Origin: Bacteroidales bacterium
GTDB taxonomy: Bacteria > Bacteroidota > Bacteroidia > Bacteroidales > Marinilabiliaceae
DNA length: 64,000 bases
Direction: 5' to 3'
Assembly: GCA_003249255.1 (NCBI GenBank)
Contig: QKJP01000061.1
Span: 62,001 to 126,000 of the forward strand
The notes under the pieces are model-generated. The model had not been told where the DNA came from. It made no database searches and saw only the letters and a list, made by a program, of their open reading frames with translations. Numbering within the stretch: the first letter of the stretch is position 1; each line of letters begins with the position of its first letter. Of the stretch, positions 1 to 8,926 are shown piece by piece. The translations under genes and the position numbers were made by a program.

Positions 1-1097
1 TTGGGAGTGATTTTATCTCCCTTTTTAAATCCCAGTTTTGATATGAAATAATTGTAGCTAATGTGCTTACTGTTTAAAATTTCTATGTCATTAATAATAA
101 TGGAGTCGCGTTTGGGGCGTTTAATCACTGGGGTAGGAGCAATGTTATTAAGTGAATCGGCCAGTGTTTTTAAGTCGTTGTAGTAGAGTTTGGCCGCTTG
201 TTCTCCTTTTTCTATAATCGCCGGAGCTTCCATGAAACTGGCAGTGGTAAATTTGGCTAAATCGGGTTTGATCGAATAATCGGCCAGTTCTTCTGCTTCT
301 TTTGCTCTGGGTTTATTGCCTATGAAGGTAGATGCTATTAAAATTTGTGGAAGGGTATTGATATCTTCTTTTTGTCGGTTGTCATTTACATCAACATTCA
401 CTCCAATTATAATATCAGCTCCCATTTTAAGGCATTCCTGTACCGGATAATTGTCGATAATACCACCATCAACCAGAAATAAGCTGTCTAATTCAACCGG
501 GGTAAATACCGATGGAATGGCCATGCTGGAGCGCATAGCTGTCATTAAATCTCCACTTTTAAATACATAAGGATCGCCTGTGATGAGGTCGGCTGCAACA
601 CAACGGAAGGGAATGGGTAGGTCATCAAAGTTTTTAATTTCGGCTACCGGCCAAGTGAGTTCAGAGAACAGTTGTGAGATGCTTTGGCCCTTTACCATCC
701 CCGAAGGAATTTTTAGACCTTTTTTATTGATTTCAAACTCCAATAGAAAGCTGTTGAAATCTTGCTTTTCTTCCGGTGCAACGTTGGTTAACGATAAGTG
801 GTCACTGAGCAGGGTTGGCCAGTCGGCATATCGAACAATGGAATCTAATTCTTTGCCGGTATAGCCCGATGCATATAAAGCTCCAAGGATACTTCCCATG
901 CTGGTGCCGGTGATGTAATCGGGTTGAATACCAGCTTCTTCTAATACTTTTATAACCCCTATGTGAGCCAGACCTTTTGCTCCGCCACCACTTAATACTA
1001 ATCCTACTTTGGGACGTGGGTTGTTCTGGGCAAGATTATTAAAACACAATAAACAAAAACAGAAAAGGATAATTGAAGGTTGAAGGTTGATTTTCAT
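1..1097 (-). CDS. Patatin-like phospholipase with POTRA domain (partial)
   Basis: Start codon at 1097; the gene reads leftward and runs off the window, so the C-terminus is missing. About 365 codons are visible. A signal peptide of about 24 residues (hydrophobic core ILFCFCLLC) is followed by a patatin domain with the oxyanion loop GGGAKG, the nucleophile elbow GTSMG and the catalytic DGG motif, so a Ser-Asp lipid acyl hydrolase is expected. The last visible 35 residues look like the start of a POTRA domain, as in PlpD-type proteins where patatin is joined to a BamA-like outer-membrane barrel. The barrel itself would lie outside the window. The family call is secure; export through its own barrel is inferred. 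Confidence 0.9.
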   Translation of the reverse strand, partial: MKINLQPSIILFCFCLLCFNNLAQNNPRPKVGLVLSGGGAKGLAHIGVIKVLEEAGIQPDYITGTSMGSILGALYASGYTGKELDSIVRYADWPTLLSDHLSLTNVAPEEKQDFNSFLLEFEINKKGLKIPSGMVKGQSISQLFSELTWPVAEIKNFDDLPIPFRCVAADLITGDPYVFKSGDLMTAMRSSMAIPSVFTPVELDSLFLVDGGIIDNYPVQECLKMGADIIIGVNVDVNDNRQKEDINTLPQILIASTFIGNKPRAKEAEELADYSIKPDLAKFTTASFMEAPAIIEKGEQAAKLYYNDLKTLADSLNNIAPTPVIKRPKRDSIIINDIEILNSKHISYNYFISKLGFKKGDKITP

Positions 1098-1226
1098 GGG
1101 AAAAGATTTGTGTGCTCAGTGATTGGTCTAATGTTTTCTATCTGGTAATTAAGGTTAGCTGGTCAGATATTGCACTTTGTGTAATTGCTTAACTTGAAAT
1201 AATTAAAGGCTTCATTTGTACATTAT

Positions 1227-1964
1227 TTATAATTTGTTTTTAGTAATCACAATTGATCCATACATATCCGGAAGAGGTGTGAAGTTTTCTGGAATAGCTT
1301 GTAGAAATTCATGAACTGCATTTTGTACACCTTCCCATTTGTGGTTGTAATCATGGATTAAAAGACTTCCACCTTGGGCTAGTCTTGGATAGAAGAATTC
1401 CAAAGCCGTTTTGGTGTTCTCGTAGAAGTTGCCATCAATACTTACAAAGGCAAATTCCTCCTGTTCTAGGGTTGCAAATGTGGTTTTGTATTCACCGGCT
1501 TTAATAATGACTTTGGGGTGATTGTTTACCAGAGCCTGCATTTTCTCTTCAGTTAGCCCATCTGAGTTAATGATGTCGGTTTGCATATTACCCTCACAAT
1601 CTTCTCTCTCAACTTGTTTTGGAGTGCCTGAAAAATCATCAAATAAAAGAAGCTCCCGATTCGGTAAAGCGTGGTGTAGGATCAAAGCAGTTTCTCCTTT
1701 GTAAACCCCAACTTCAGCAAGTTTACCCTCGATGTTATGTTGATCGATATTTTTTAAGATGAACCATATCGAGTAGAATAGGTTTTTGTCTTTCATTTTC
1801 CTTTCCAGTTTAGTGAGTTCTTTAGGAAAGTCTTTTTGTTTTCTATTTTCTAGCCACATCCATGGTTTGAATAATTTGTAGGTGTAGAAACTCCAGAAGT
1901 AGCTTAATCCGAGTAGAATTAAGATGTTAATGATGATGAGGTTTACAAGTGTTAAGATGTTCAT
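1227..1964 (-). CDS. TylF/MycF-like SAM-dependent methyltransferase, membrane-anchored
   Basis: A 245-residue protein. An N-terminal hydrophobic segment (about residues 3-27) suggests a membrane anchor. The rest matches the TylF (macrocin O-methyltransferase) fold: the SAM-binding strand LAEVGVYKGETA, then LLLFDDFSG, and the metal-binding region SIDGNFYENT followed by GGSLLIHDYN. Such enzymes methylate sugar hydroxyls of antibiotics or surface glycans; the substrate here is unknown. An upstream in-frame ATG at 2069 would add 35 residues of non-family sequence; 1964 is preferred because the hydrophobic anchor begins there. It stands alone between the patatin gene and the divergent purT. Confidence 0.78.
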   Translation of the reverse strand: MNILTLVNLIIINILILLGLSYFWSFYTYKLFKPWMWLENRKQKDFPKELTKLERKMKDKNLFYSIWFILKNIDQHNIEGKLAEVGVYKGETALILHHALPNRELLLFDDFSGTPKQVEREDCEGNMQTDIINSDGLTEEKMQALVNNHPKVIIKAGEYKTTFATLEQEEFAFVSIDGNFYENTKTALEFFYPRLAQGGSLLIHDYNHKWEGVQNAVHEFLQAIPENFTPLPDMYGSIVITKNKL

Positions 1965-2148
1965 AGGTCGTAATGTTTGATGCTGATAAAAATAGGAAAT
2001 TGTTAAGTAGACCGGCTTATTTCTATGGATATTTTTACCGCCAAATAAAAAGGAAGTTTGTTTTAACATGGGTTGAGCTTATTTGTTAGATTTTTAGAAT
2101 TGGGATAAACTTGTTAATAAGTTCCTAAAACCAGTGTGCTAAACGCTG

Positions 2149-2177
2149 TTGCTTTACTGAAAGTTTATGTAATTTTG
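2149..2177 (+). promoter_or_regulatory. Bacteroidota-type promoter for purT
   Basis: A TAATTTTG box at 2170-2177 matches the TAnnTTTG -7 element, with TTG at 2149-2151 as a -33 element 18 bases upstream. It lies 43 bases before the purT start. Confidence 0.6.
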
Positions 2178-2219
2178 CACTGGTAACAAAAATGCAAAAC
2201 ATTTAAAATTCAAGGCTTT

Positions 2220-3389
2220 ATGCAAAAGAAAATCATGCTATTAGGTTCTGGTGAGTTAGGTAAAGAGTTTGTCATTGCAGCTCAGCGCTTAGGACAAACA
2301 GTTATTGCTGTAGATAGTTATGAAAATGCGCCAGCCATGCAAGTGGCCGATGCTTATGAAGTGATTAATATGCTTGATGGAGAAGCCTTGGATGCAGTCG
2401 TTGCCAAGCACCAGCCTCAGATCATTGTTCCTGAAATTGAAGCCATACGCACCACTCGTTTTTTTGATTACGAAGCACAGGGGATTCAAGTGGTACCTAG
2501 TGCCAAAGCGGCCAATTTTACCATGGATCGTAAGGCTATTCGCGATTTAGCCGCTATAGATTTGGGTCTCCCAACTGCCGATTATCGTTATGCAACTTCC
2601 ATCGATGAAATGCACGATGCAGTCAATGCTGTAGGAATGCCTTGTGTGGTTAAACCCCTAATGTCAAGCTCAGGCAAAGGTCAATCGGTTGTGAAAAACG
2701 AAGCTGATATTGAAAAAGCCTGGAAAATTGCCGGAGCAAAAGGTCGTGGAGATTCGGGTGAAGTCATTGTGGAAGCTTTTGTGAATTTTACTTCCGAGAT
2801 TACCTTATTAACTGTTACGCAAAAAGAGGGTGATACTTTATTCTGTCCGCCAATTGGTCATGTGCAGGAGCGTGGTGATTATCAGCAGAGCTGGCAACCG
2901 GCTTTAATTTCTGACAAAGCTGTAAAGGCTGCCGAAGAAATGGCCGGGAAAGTGACAGCAGCTTTAGAAGGTGCCGGTATTTGGGGTGTTGAATTTTTTA
3001 TTTGCGGCGATGAGGTTATTTTCTCAGAGTTGAGTCCTCGTCCGCATGATACGGGAATGGTTACATTATCCGGGACTCAGAATTTTAATGAATTTGAATT
3101 GCATTGTAGAGCCGTTTTAGGATTACCTATTCCTGAGATTACTTTTGAACGAGCTGGAGCAAGCGCCGTAATATTAGCAGATTTTGAAGGCGATAAGTTT
3201 CAGTATAGAGGTGTTGAAAAAGCTGCTAGTTATCCCAAGTCCTATTTGCGAATATTTGGTAAACCTCTTGCCCGCGAATATCGACGAATGGGGGTTGCTT
3301 TAGCTTATGATGAGCTTGGAGCAGATGTTATGCAAGTCGTGGATAAAGCAAAACAAATCGCAAAAGAAATAACTGTTGTTAAGCAATAA
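2220..3389 (+). CDS. purT: Formate-dependent phosphoribosylglycinamide formyltransferase
   Basis: A 389-residue protein, close to the 392 of E. coli PurT and colinear with it. It is an ATP-grasp enzyme that makes formyl-GAR from GAR, formate and ATP in purine synthesis, bypassing folate-dependent PurN. Visible features are the N-terminal LGSGELGKE nucleotide-fold loop, the PEIEAI segment, the [12 protein letters not shown]-grasp loop, and the metal/ATP-binding region [26 protein letters not shown]. It has its own promoter. The next genes start 66 bases downstream with no obvious terminator between, so read-through is possible. Confidence 0.96.
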   Translation: MQKKIMLLGSGELGKEFVIAAQRLGQTVIAVDSYENAPAMQVADAYEVINMLDGEALDAVVAKHQPQIIVPEIEAIRTTRFFDYEAQGIQVVPSAKAANFTMDRKAIRDLAAIDLGLPTADYRYATSIDEMHDAVNAVGMPCVVKPLMSSSGKGQSVVKNEADIEKAWKIAGAKGRGDSGEVIVEAFVNFTSEITLLTVTQKEGDTLFCPPIGHVQERGDYQQSWQPALISDKAVKAAEEMAGKVTAALEGAGIWGVEFFICGDEVIFSELSPRPHDTGMVTLSGTQNFNEFELHCRAVLGLPIPEITFERAGASAVILADFEGDKFQYRGVEKAASYPKSYLRIFGKPLAREYRRMGVALAYDELGADVMQVVDKAKQIAKEITVVKQ

Positions 3390-3455
3390 AATGATTGAGT
3401 AATGGTATCGGTCTAAATACTACGATTTATTATTATTTTAGAAAAAAAATTACAG

Positions 3456-4382
3456 ATGTCCGATGCTATTATTGCTATACCTGAATTCGTTTTTCCAGGG
3501 GTTTTTATCCTCTTTAATAGCTTATTAATTTTGGGCTGTCGAAAATTTGTTAAGATAGATGCCACCTCGAACCTTGCGTTGATCGAACCTACAAAACTCT
3601 CTCCTTTAGATATTGCTGTTTTAAAAAATGGATTAAAAGGTGCCATAAGCTATGGCATCTATAATTTATGGGGCAAGGGATTGGTGAATATTGAAGGCTA
3701 CGGATCAACCCTGAAGATTAGTCGGAATGCAAAGGGGAGTGCAGTTTTGTTGGATGATCTTGACAATTCACTCTTTTCGATGTTGGATCAAGCTCTTGTT
3801 TACCATGACTTTTTTGAAGGAGAGAAAAAGAAAACGATCCAAACCAAAATCCAGTCTAATTTAGAGAGGTTAAATCGATTTAGGCTAACTGCAACAAAAA
3901 AGGATAAACAGCGCTATTGGAATGTTTTCTTTCTGGGAACTTTTAGTTTGTTTGTCGTTGCTTTATCCATACTTTCTTTAGGACTAGAGAATTCAATGTA
4001 TGTATTGCTTTTAATGGTTCTTTTAATATTATCAATAGGAATTCTGTATTGGATGATCAAACCCACTCAAGTTATTTATACCGATTTGGGTAAGCGAGTT
4101 ATAGCAACTGCCGAGCAACGGTTTTTACATTTAAAATTAGCTTCTTCCTCCAATCGAAAATACGATAAGAAATTTCTTTATGGTGCGGCTATTTTTGGAA
4201 TTTTTTCATTCTTGCCTTATGAATTGATGGCAGGATTGGATCGGCAGGACTTATTAATCAAAGGTGATTTCTCCTCAGGCTGTTCCGGCTGTTCAGATAT
4301 GTCATGTGGTTGTTCAGAAGTTGACATGAAATCTTTGCCGGGTGGTTGTAGTTGGGGTGGATGTGGCGGTTGTAGTGATTAA
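3456..4382 (+). CDS. TIGR04222-like membrane protein with Cys/Gly/Ser tail (paralogue 1)
   Basis: A 308-residue membrane protein of unknown function. It has a hydrophobic segment at about residues 10-28, a cytoplasmic region with a conserved block around EPTKLSPLDIAVLKNG, two adjacent membrane segments (about 167-205), a fourth hydrophobic stretch near 240-255 (YGAAIFGIFSFLP), and a last 40 residues containing seven cysteines in SGC, CGC and GGC contexts. The order of blocks matches my memory of the TIGR04222 family, whose members carry a low-complexity tail after the domain. The neighbour starting at 4460 is a paralogue with the same architecture. The nearby radical SAM gene suggests the tail is modified; that is inference. 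Confidence 0.75.
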   Translation: MSDAIIAIPEFVFPGVFILFNSLLILGCRKFVKIDATSNLALIEPTKLSPLDIAVLKNGLKGAISYGIYNLWGKGLVNIEGYGSTLKISRNAKGSAVLLDDLDNSLFSMLDQALVYHDFFEGEKKKTIQTKIQSNLERLNRFRLTATKKDKQRYWNVFFLGTFSLFVVALSILSLGLENSMYVLLLMVLLILSIGILYWMIKPTQVIYTDLGKRVIATAEQRFLHLKLASSSNRKYDKKFLYGAAIFGIFSFLPYELMAGLDRQDLLIKGDFSSGCSGCSDMSCGCSEVDMKSLPGGCSWGGCGGCSD

Positions 4383-4459
4383 GGTGAAAAGAATTTGCAG
4401 CCTTAAAAGACATTGCTATTTTTAAGGAAAAAATCAACTGTCCAAAAACCTACCTTATC

Positions 4460-5365
4460 ATGATAGACTCATTTGTTCATATCCCGGGACCTCAGTTTTT
4501 ACTTATTTTTTTCCATTACGCTGCCTTTATCATAATCTTGTTGCGTTTGTTGGTTAACAATGACGATACAGTCAATAGAGAAGTGGTGGAACCTACTAAG
4601 CTTTCTCCTTTAGAAATTGCCATTTTAAAAAATGGATATAAAGGAGCTGTTAATTCTGCGATCTTTAAGCTCTGGCAGAGTAATTCTATAGATATAGTAG
4701 AAGATAAAGGAAAAGGTGTTAGGTTGTCAAAATTGTCTGAAGAGCCAAATAGTCCTGGAGCTTTGGAAGAGAGTATCTGGAATTTTCTAAATGATTACGA
4801 GTATCTGCGTGATTTTTTTCAAGGTACAGTCAAAGAGCAATTGGAAAAGGTCATTCAGCCTAATGTTGACCAATTAAAGAAATTCAACCTTTTGGCTACT
4901 GATGAAATCAAGAAGCGATATTGGAGTTTCTTTTATTATGGAGTGATCGCCTTGTTAGTTATGGCTTTGCCAAAGTTGTATTTTGGAATTGTAAGAGATA
5001 AGCCTGTGTTGTTTCTAATTGCCTTATTATTGATTTCTCTTTTTGTTCTTTATCAAGTCATAAAGCCCGGAAAAGTATTTCATTCAGCTTTAGGGAAGAA
5101 AGTGTTATCGTTGGCAGAAAAACGTTTTCAACATTTGAAGAGATCGCCGGGGGCTGCAAGGGTTAGCAATAACGAATATTTGTTGTATGGAGTCGCCTTA
5201 TTTGGTATAACTCTCTTTTTACCGGGTGATTTAATGGCCGGTTTTTCAAATCCAACCATTTTTGATGGAGGTTCTGTTTCATCAGGCTGTAGTAGCGGAT
5301 GCAGCAGTTGTAGTGGAGGTTGTTCAGGTGGTTGCGGTGGAGGCTGTGGCGGTTGTGGAGATTAA
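4460..5365 (+). CDS. TIGR04222-like membrane protein with Cys/Gly/Ser tail (paralogue 2)
   Basis: A 301-residue paralogue of the preceding protein. Both share EPTKLSP-LEIAILKNG, the RYW motif before the central membrane pair, the VIKPGKVF / MIKPTQV block after it, the LGKKVLSLAEKRFQHLK helix, and the final YGVALFGITLFLPGDLMAGF hydrophobic block. The tail (about residues 273-301) is almost only Gly, Ser and Cys, again with seven cysteines spaced by two or three residues. The stop codon lies four bases before the ATG of the radical SAM gene, so the two are almost certainly translated from one message. Function unknown; a membrane-anchored radical SAM substrate is the leading guess. Confidence 0.75.
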   Translation: MIDSFVHIPGPQFLLIFFHYAAFIIILLRLLVNNDDTVNREVVEPTKLSPLEIAILKNGYKGAVNSAIFKLWQSNSIDIVEDKGKGVRLSKLSEEPNSPGALEESIWNFLNDYEYLRDFFQGTVKEQLEKVIQPNVDQLKKFNLLATDEIKKRYWSFFYYGVIALLVMALPKLYFGIVRDKPVLFLIALLLISLFVLYQVIKPGKVFHSALGKKVLSLAEKRFQHLKRSPGAARVSNNEYLLYGVALFGITLFLPGDLMAGFSNPTIFDGGSVSSGCSSGCSSCSGGCSGGCGGGCGGCGD

Positions 5366-5369
5366 AAAT

Positions 5370-6386
5370 ATGAATCGATTATTGCCCAATTACATTACTT
5401 TTCAATGGCATCTTACCGATCAATGTAATTTTAGATGTAAACATTGTTACCAAACGGATTATACCAATAATGGTGAGTCTTTAATGGTTTTAACCGGTTT
5501 CTTAGATCAGCTTTCAGCTTTTGTTGAAGCTTCTCAAAAAGAAAGTCAGCTAAAGCGTGCTCATATTAACTTTACAGGTGGGGAACCATTTTTACGTAAA
5601 GATTTTGTTGAATTATTAAAGCACGCCCGTCAAAAGAGGTATTTCACTTTTGGGATTTTATCCAATGGTTTTTTGCCCCAGGAAGACGTTTTGCTAGAAC
5701 TCAAAACACTGAAGCCAAGTTTTATACAAATCAGTTTAGAAGGAGATAAGCAGGCTAATGATCAAATTAGAGGTTCTGGTAGTTTTGATAAAATCGTAAA
5801 GGCTTTCAAGGTATATGCTCGATTAAGGATTCCATTCATGGTTTCTTTTACAGCCAATTCCACTAATTACAAACTGTTTCCCAAAGTTGTTGAAATTGCC
5901 CGGAAGTATGGTGCTTATAAAGTGTGGACAGATCGTTATTTGCCAAGTCGAGAGAATGATCCCTTGTTATTGTCCACCGATCAGACTAAAGAGTTCTTTG
6001 AAATTATATTAAAAGAACAACAGAAGAATAAACGCCGTTTCTTCTCAAAAGTAAAGATCACCTCTAATCGGGCTCTTCAGTTTTTAGTTTGCGGTGGAGA
6101 ACCTTATCGTTGTTCGGCAGGAGATACGCTCATCACCCTTATGCCCAATGGTGATGTTTTACCTTGTAGGCGTTTGCCCATTAAAATTGGTAATCTGGCT
6201 CAGGATAATTTAATCGAGTTATATAAGAATAATGCTCTTTGTGCAGATATTCATAATGTTGATTCTAATGATGTGGCTTGTACACAATGCTTTTATAAGG
6301 CTTTATGCCGTGGTGGGTTAAAATGTTTGTCTTTTGGAAAGTACAATGATTATAACCTGAAAGATCCCAACTGTTGGCTGAAATAG
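5370..6386 (+). CDS. Radical SAM/SPASM domain enzyme, putative tail-modifying maturase
   Basis: A 338-residue protein. The radical SAM motif CNFRCKHC at about residues 15-22 would hold the SAM-binding 4Fe-4S cluster. TGGEPFLRKD and the ISLEG strand are further family motifs. The C-terminal 90 residues form a SPASM domain: C-x12-G-x4-C, then C-x2-C-x5-C-x5-C, then a last Cys four residues from the end, enough for two auxiliary clusters. SPASM enzymes usually mature ribosomally made peptides or proteins through radical chemistry. The open frame extends to 5262, but that part is the out-of-frame reading of the Gly/Cys codons of the upstream gene, so 5370 is chosen. Likely substrates are the two preceding Cys-tailed membrane proteins (inferred). 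Confidence 0.85.
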   Translation: MNRLLPNYITFQWHLTDQCNFRCKHCYQTDYTNNGESLMVLTGFLDQLSAFVEASQKESQLKRAHINFTGGEPFLRKDFVELLKHARQKRYFTFGILSNGFLPQEDVLLELKTLKPSFIQISLEGDKQANDQIRGSGSFDKIVKAFKVYARLRIPFMVSFTANSTNYKLFPKVVEIARKYGAYKVWTDRYLPSRENDPLLLSTDQTKEFFEIILKEQQKNKRRFFSKVKITSNRALQFLVCGGEPYRCSAGDTLITLMPNGDVLPCRRLPIKIGNLAQDNLIELYKNNALCADIHNVDSNDVACTQCFYKALCRGGLKCLSFGKYNDYNLKDPNCWLK

Positions 6387-6485
6387 ATTCAAACTTTTTA
6401 GCATCTTAGTGGTTTTTGTAAAAAATAATTATGCTTTTTCATGACAAACTGTCTTAAGTTGGATGTTTTCGTGTTTTAAAATTAT

Positions 6486-6596
6486 TTTAGTCCATTTTTA
6501 CGTATAGTTATTTTAACACAAAGACTTAAAAGTATTGAAGTTATGAGGTTAAACAATAAAACTCTGTGTCTCGGCGTCTCTGTGTTGTTATTTTTT
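6486..6596. repeat. Dispersed intergenic repeat, copy A
   Basis: This AT-rich stretch contains a TTTTTACG...ATTTTAACACA segment followed about 60 bases later by AAAACTCTGTGTCT and TCTCTGTGTTG. The same words in the same order occur at 23433-23552. The ACACA/TGTGT ends are mutually complementary, giving a weak long-range hairpin. It fills most of the gap between the radical SAM gene and hemH. Confidence 0.6.
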
Positions 6597-6633
6597 GAAG
6601 TTAAATCAATAGCATTAGCACATTTTTAAAATT

Positions 6634-7551
6634 ATGAAGGGAATTTTGTTAGTCAATATGGGCGGACCTCAATCGCTTCGTGAGATGAGAGTGTTTTTAA
6701 AGAACATGTTTCAGGATAAACATATTTTACCTTTGCCATGGGGACTTCGTCATTTCGTCGCACACATGATTGCTCAAAAACGGCATCCCGAATCCTGGAA
6801 AAAATATCAATTAATAGGTGGCTCGCCCATCATAAAACATACCGAAGCCGTAGCAGAAGCTTTACGAAAAGAGATTAACGAAAAGGTTTACACCGCCTAT
6901 TCTTATACTCAACCTTACATCAAGGAGGTTATTAAAAATATGGTGGAAGATGGCATTGAGTCCATATCAGTTTTAACCATGTATCCACAAGCAAGCAATA
7001 CCACTACCACTTCGGTTTTTGCTGATGTTGAAACAGCAATCAAAAAATATCCTTTTCTTTCCATTCATAAGAAATGTGATTATAGTTTACACCCTTATTT
7101 TCTGAAATATTGGCAAACCCTGATAAGAAAACATATTGAAGATCATGCGGTGGAAGATCCTTTACTTTTATTCACCGCTCATTCAATACCGGAGTATGGC
7201 GTAAAAAAAGGAGATAAGTATCCGGAGTCCATTTTTAAGATGGCCCAGAAACTTGCTGAAATGATGGGACTGCCACATGAAGTTGCTTTTCAATCAAGAG
7301 TAGGCCCGGTCAAATGGGTGGGACCTGATACCGATGAATATCTTGAAGCGTTAATACAAAAGGGAAATGAGAGGATTGTTATGATTCCACTCAGTTTTAC
7401 CACCGAATGTTTAGAGACCATTTACGATTTAAATATTAATTTGGTCGACAATTATAAGAATGATTCCAGAGTCAGGCATCTTTCCAGAGTTGAGATTCCC
7501 ATGGCCCATCCTATGTTTATCGAATCGCTGAAGCAAATAGTAAATGAATAA
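6634..7551 (+). CDS. hemH: Ferrochelatase
   Basis: A 305-residue ferrochelatase, which inserts ferrous iron into protoporphyrin IX to finish haem b. It begins with the family signature ILLVNMGGP. The catalytic histidine lies in FTAHSIP (about residue 180), and the acidic metal-handling residue in FTTECLETIYDLN (about 253-265). Length is in the normal bacterial range. Its last codons overlap the hemG start by 8 bases, so translational coupling is likely. The order hemH-hemG-membrane protein forms one haem unit supplying, among others, the cytochrome bd oxidase encoded at 15.6-18.5 kb. Confidence 0.95.
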   Translation: MKGILLVNMGGPQSLREMRVFLKNMFQDKHILPLPWGLRHFVAHMIAQKRHPESWKKYQLIGGSPIIKHTEAVAEALRKEINEKVYTAYSYTQPYIKEVIKNMVEDGIESISVLTMYPQASNTTTTSVFADVETAIKKYPFLSIHKKCDYSLHPYFLKYWQTLIRKHIEDHAVEDPLLLFTAHSIPEYGVKKGDKYPESIFKMAQKLAEMMGLPHEVAFQSRVGPVKWVGPDTDEYLEALIQKGNERIVMIPLSFTTECLETIYDLNINLVDNYKNDSRVRHLSRVEIPMAHPMFIESLKQIVNE

Positions 7552-8926
7552 TTCTCCCGTTGTCATCATTGGTGCCGGTATTACCGGTCTAACAATCGCC
7601 TATTACCTCAAAAAGGCAAATGTTCCATTTGTTGTTTTAGAGAAGCTAGATCGTGTGGGGGGTGTGATTAATACCCAAACAGAAAACGGCTTTACTTACG
7701 AGTCTGGTCCCAATTCCGGTATTATATCTCATCCCGAGGTCGTGCAATTGTTCGATGAGTTAGGCGATTCGCTGCAATTGGAAAAGGGAAATGATTTGGT
7801 GAAAGTTCGTTATGTTCTCAAAAAAGGAGAATGGCATGCATTGCCATACAGTCCCCAAACGGCCATATCTACCCCTTTATTTTCACTCAAAGATAAGTTC
7901 CGTATTTTAGGCGAACCCTTTCGTTCTAAAGGCACTGATCCGAATGAATCCTTAGGCGATATGGTTAAACGCCGATTGGGAAAGAGTTTTTTGGATTATG
8001 CCATTGATCCCTTTGTGCTTGGGATTTACGCAGGTGATCCCGGGCGTTTAGTGACGCGTTTTGCATTTCCAAAACTTTATAATCTGGAACAGAATTATGG
8101 TAGTTTTATCAAAGGAACCATCAAGAAACGCAAAGACCCAAAATCTGAACTTGAAAAACGTACCGATCGATCAGTTTTCTCGTTTAAAGGCGGTTTAAGT
8201 CAGTTGATACAAACTTTATATCAAAAGGTAGGAAATGAGAATGTGGAATTAAGCATTTTAGATATTAAGGTTAAGCCATCAGGAGATCAAAGTTTTGAAA
8301 TCAAATATGTTAAAGATGGGGAAGTGATTTTGGTGAAAGCTTCACAACTTATTTCGACCATAGGTGCCAATGGTTTAGATGAATTGTTGCCTTTTATTGA
8401 ACCAGAGCGACTCACAGACCTTATCAATCTACCCTATGCACGTGTTGTTGAAGTCTCTTTAGGTTTTGATAAGTGGGAGGGGCGGCCTCTGGATGGATTT
8501 GGAGGATTAATTCCGCACAAGGAGAATCGTCAGGTTTTGGGCGTTTTATTTATGTCATCTTTATTTTCGAATCGTGCACCCGAAGGCGGAGCTCTGTTAA
8601 CTGTTTTTATGGGTGGTGTGAGAAATGATGCCATTTGTGATTTAACCGATGAAGAGCTTCTTCATGTTTTAGAAAATGAGATCATTGATTTGATGGAATT
8701 GCCTCGTTTTAATCCGGATGTGATCAAGTTAAAGCGATACACTAAAGCAATTCCTCAATATGGGATTGAAAGTGAGGTTCGTTTAGCTGCTATCGCAAAG
8801 GTTGAGGATAAATATCCCGGTCTCACACTTGCCGGTAACATAAAAGATGGTATTGGCATGGCAGATCGAATAAAGCAAGCCACTCAAATTGCTGATTCAA
8901 TAATCAAACAATACAACAATGCGTGA
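7544..8926 (+). CDS. hemG: Protoporphyrinogen oxidase, oxygen-dependent (HemY type)
   Basis: A 460-residue flavoprotein that oxidises protoporphyrinogen IX (or coproporphyrinogen III) with FAD. The N-terminus has the dinucleotide-binding GAGITGLTIAYYL and VLEKLDRVGG motifs; the C-terminus has the FAD-contacting LAGNIKDGIGMADRIKQA region. The length fits the HemY/PPOX family. It overlaps hemH by 8 bases and the next gene by 8 bases. In databases the symbol is hemG or hemY depending on convention. Whether the true substrate is protoporphyrinogen or coproporphyrinogen cannot be told from sequence, but the presence of a standard ferrochelatase favours the protoporphyrin route. Confidence 0.93.
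   Translation: MNNSPVVIIGAGITGLTIAYYLKKANVPFVVLEKLDRVGGVINTQTENGFTYESGPNSGIISHPEVVQLFDELGDSLQLEKGNDLVKVRYVLKKGEWHALPYSPQTAISTPLFSLKDKFRILGEPFRSKGTDPNESLGDMVKRRLGKSFLDYAIDPFVLGIYAGDPGRLVTRFAFPKLYNLEQNYGSFIKGTIKKRKDPKSELEKRTDRSVFSFKGGLSQLIQTLYQKVGNENVELSILDIKVKPSGDQSFEIKYVKDGEVILVKASQLISTIGANGLDELLPFIEPERLTDLINLPYARVVEVSLGFDKWEGRPLDGFGGLIPHKENRQVLGVLFMSSLFSNRAPEGGALLTVFMGGVRNDAICDLTDEELLHVLENEIIDLMELPRFNPDVIKLKRYTKAIPQYGIESEVRLAAIAKVEDKYPGLTLAGNIKDGIGMADRIKQATQIADSIIKQYNNA

Noticed and set aside
580-864. Plus-strand open frame of 94 codons
   Set aside because: It lies antisense inside the patatin gene, whose motifs are clear on the other strand.
5262-5369. N-terminal extension of the radical SAM gene (36 residues, Val/Ala-rich)
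   Set aside because: It is the shifted reading of the Gly/Cys codons of the upstream gene; the ATG at 5370 gives a normal enzyme start.
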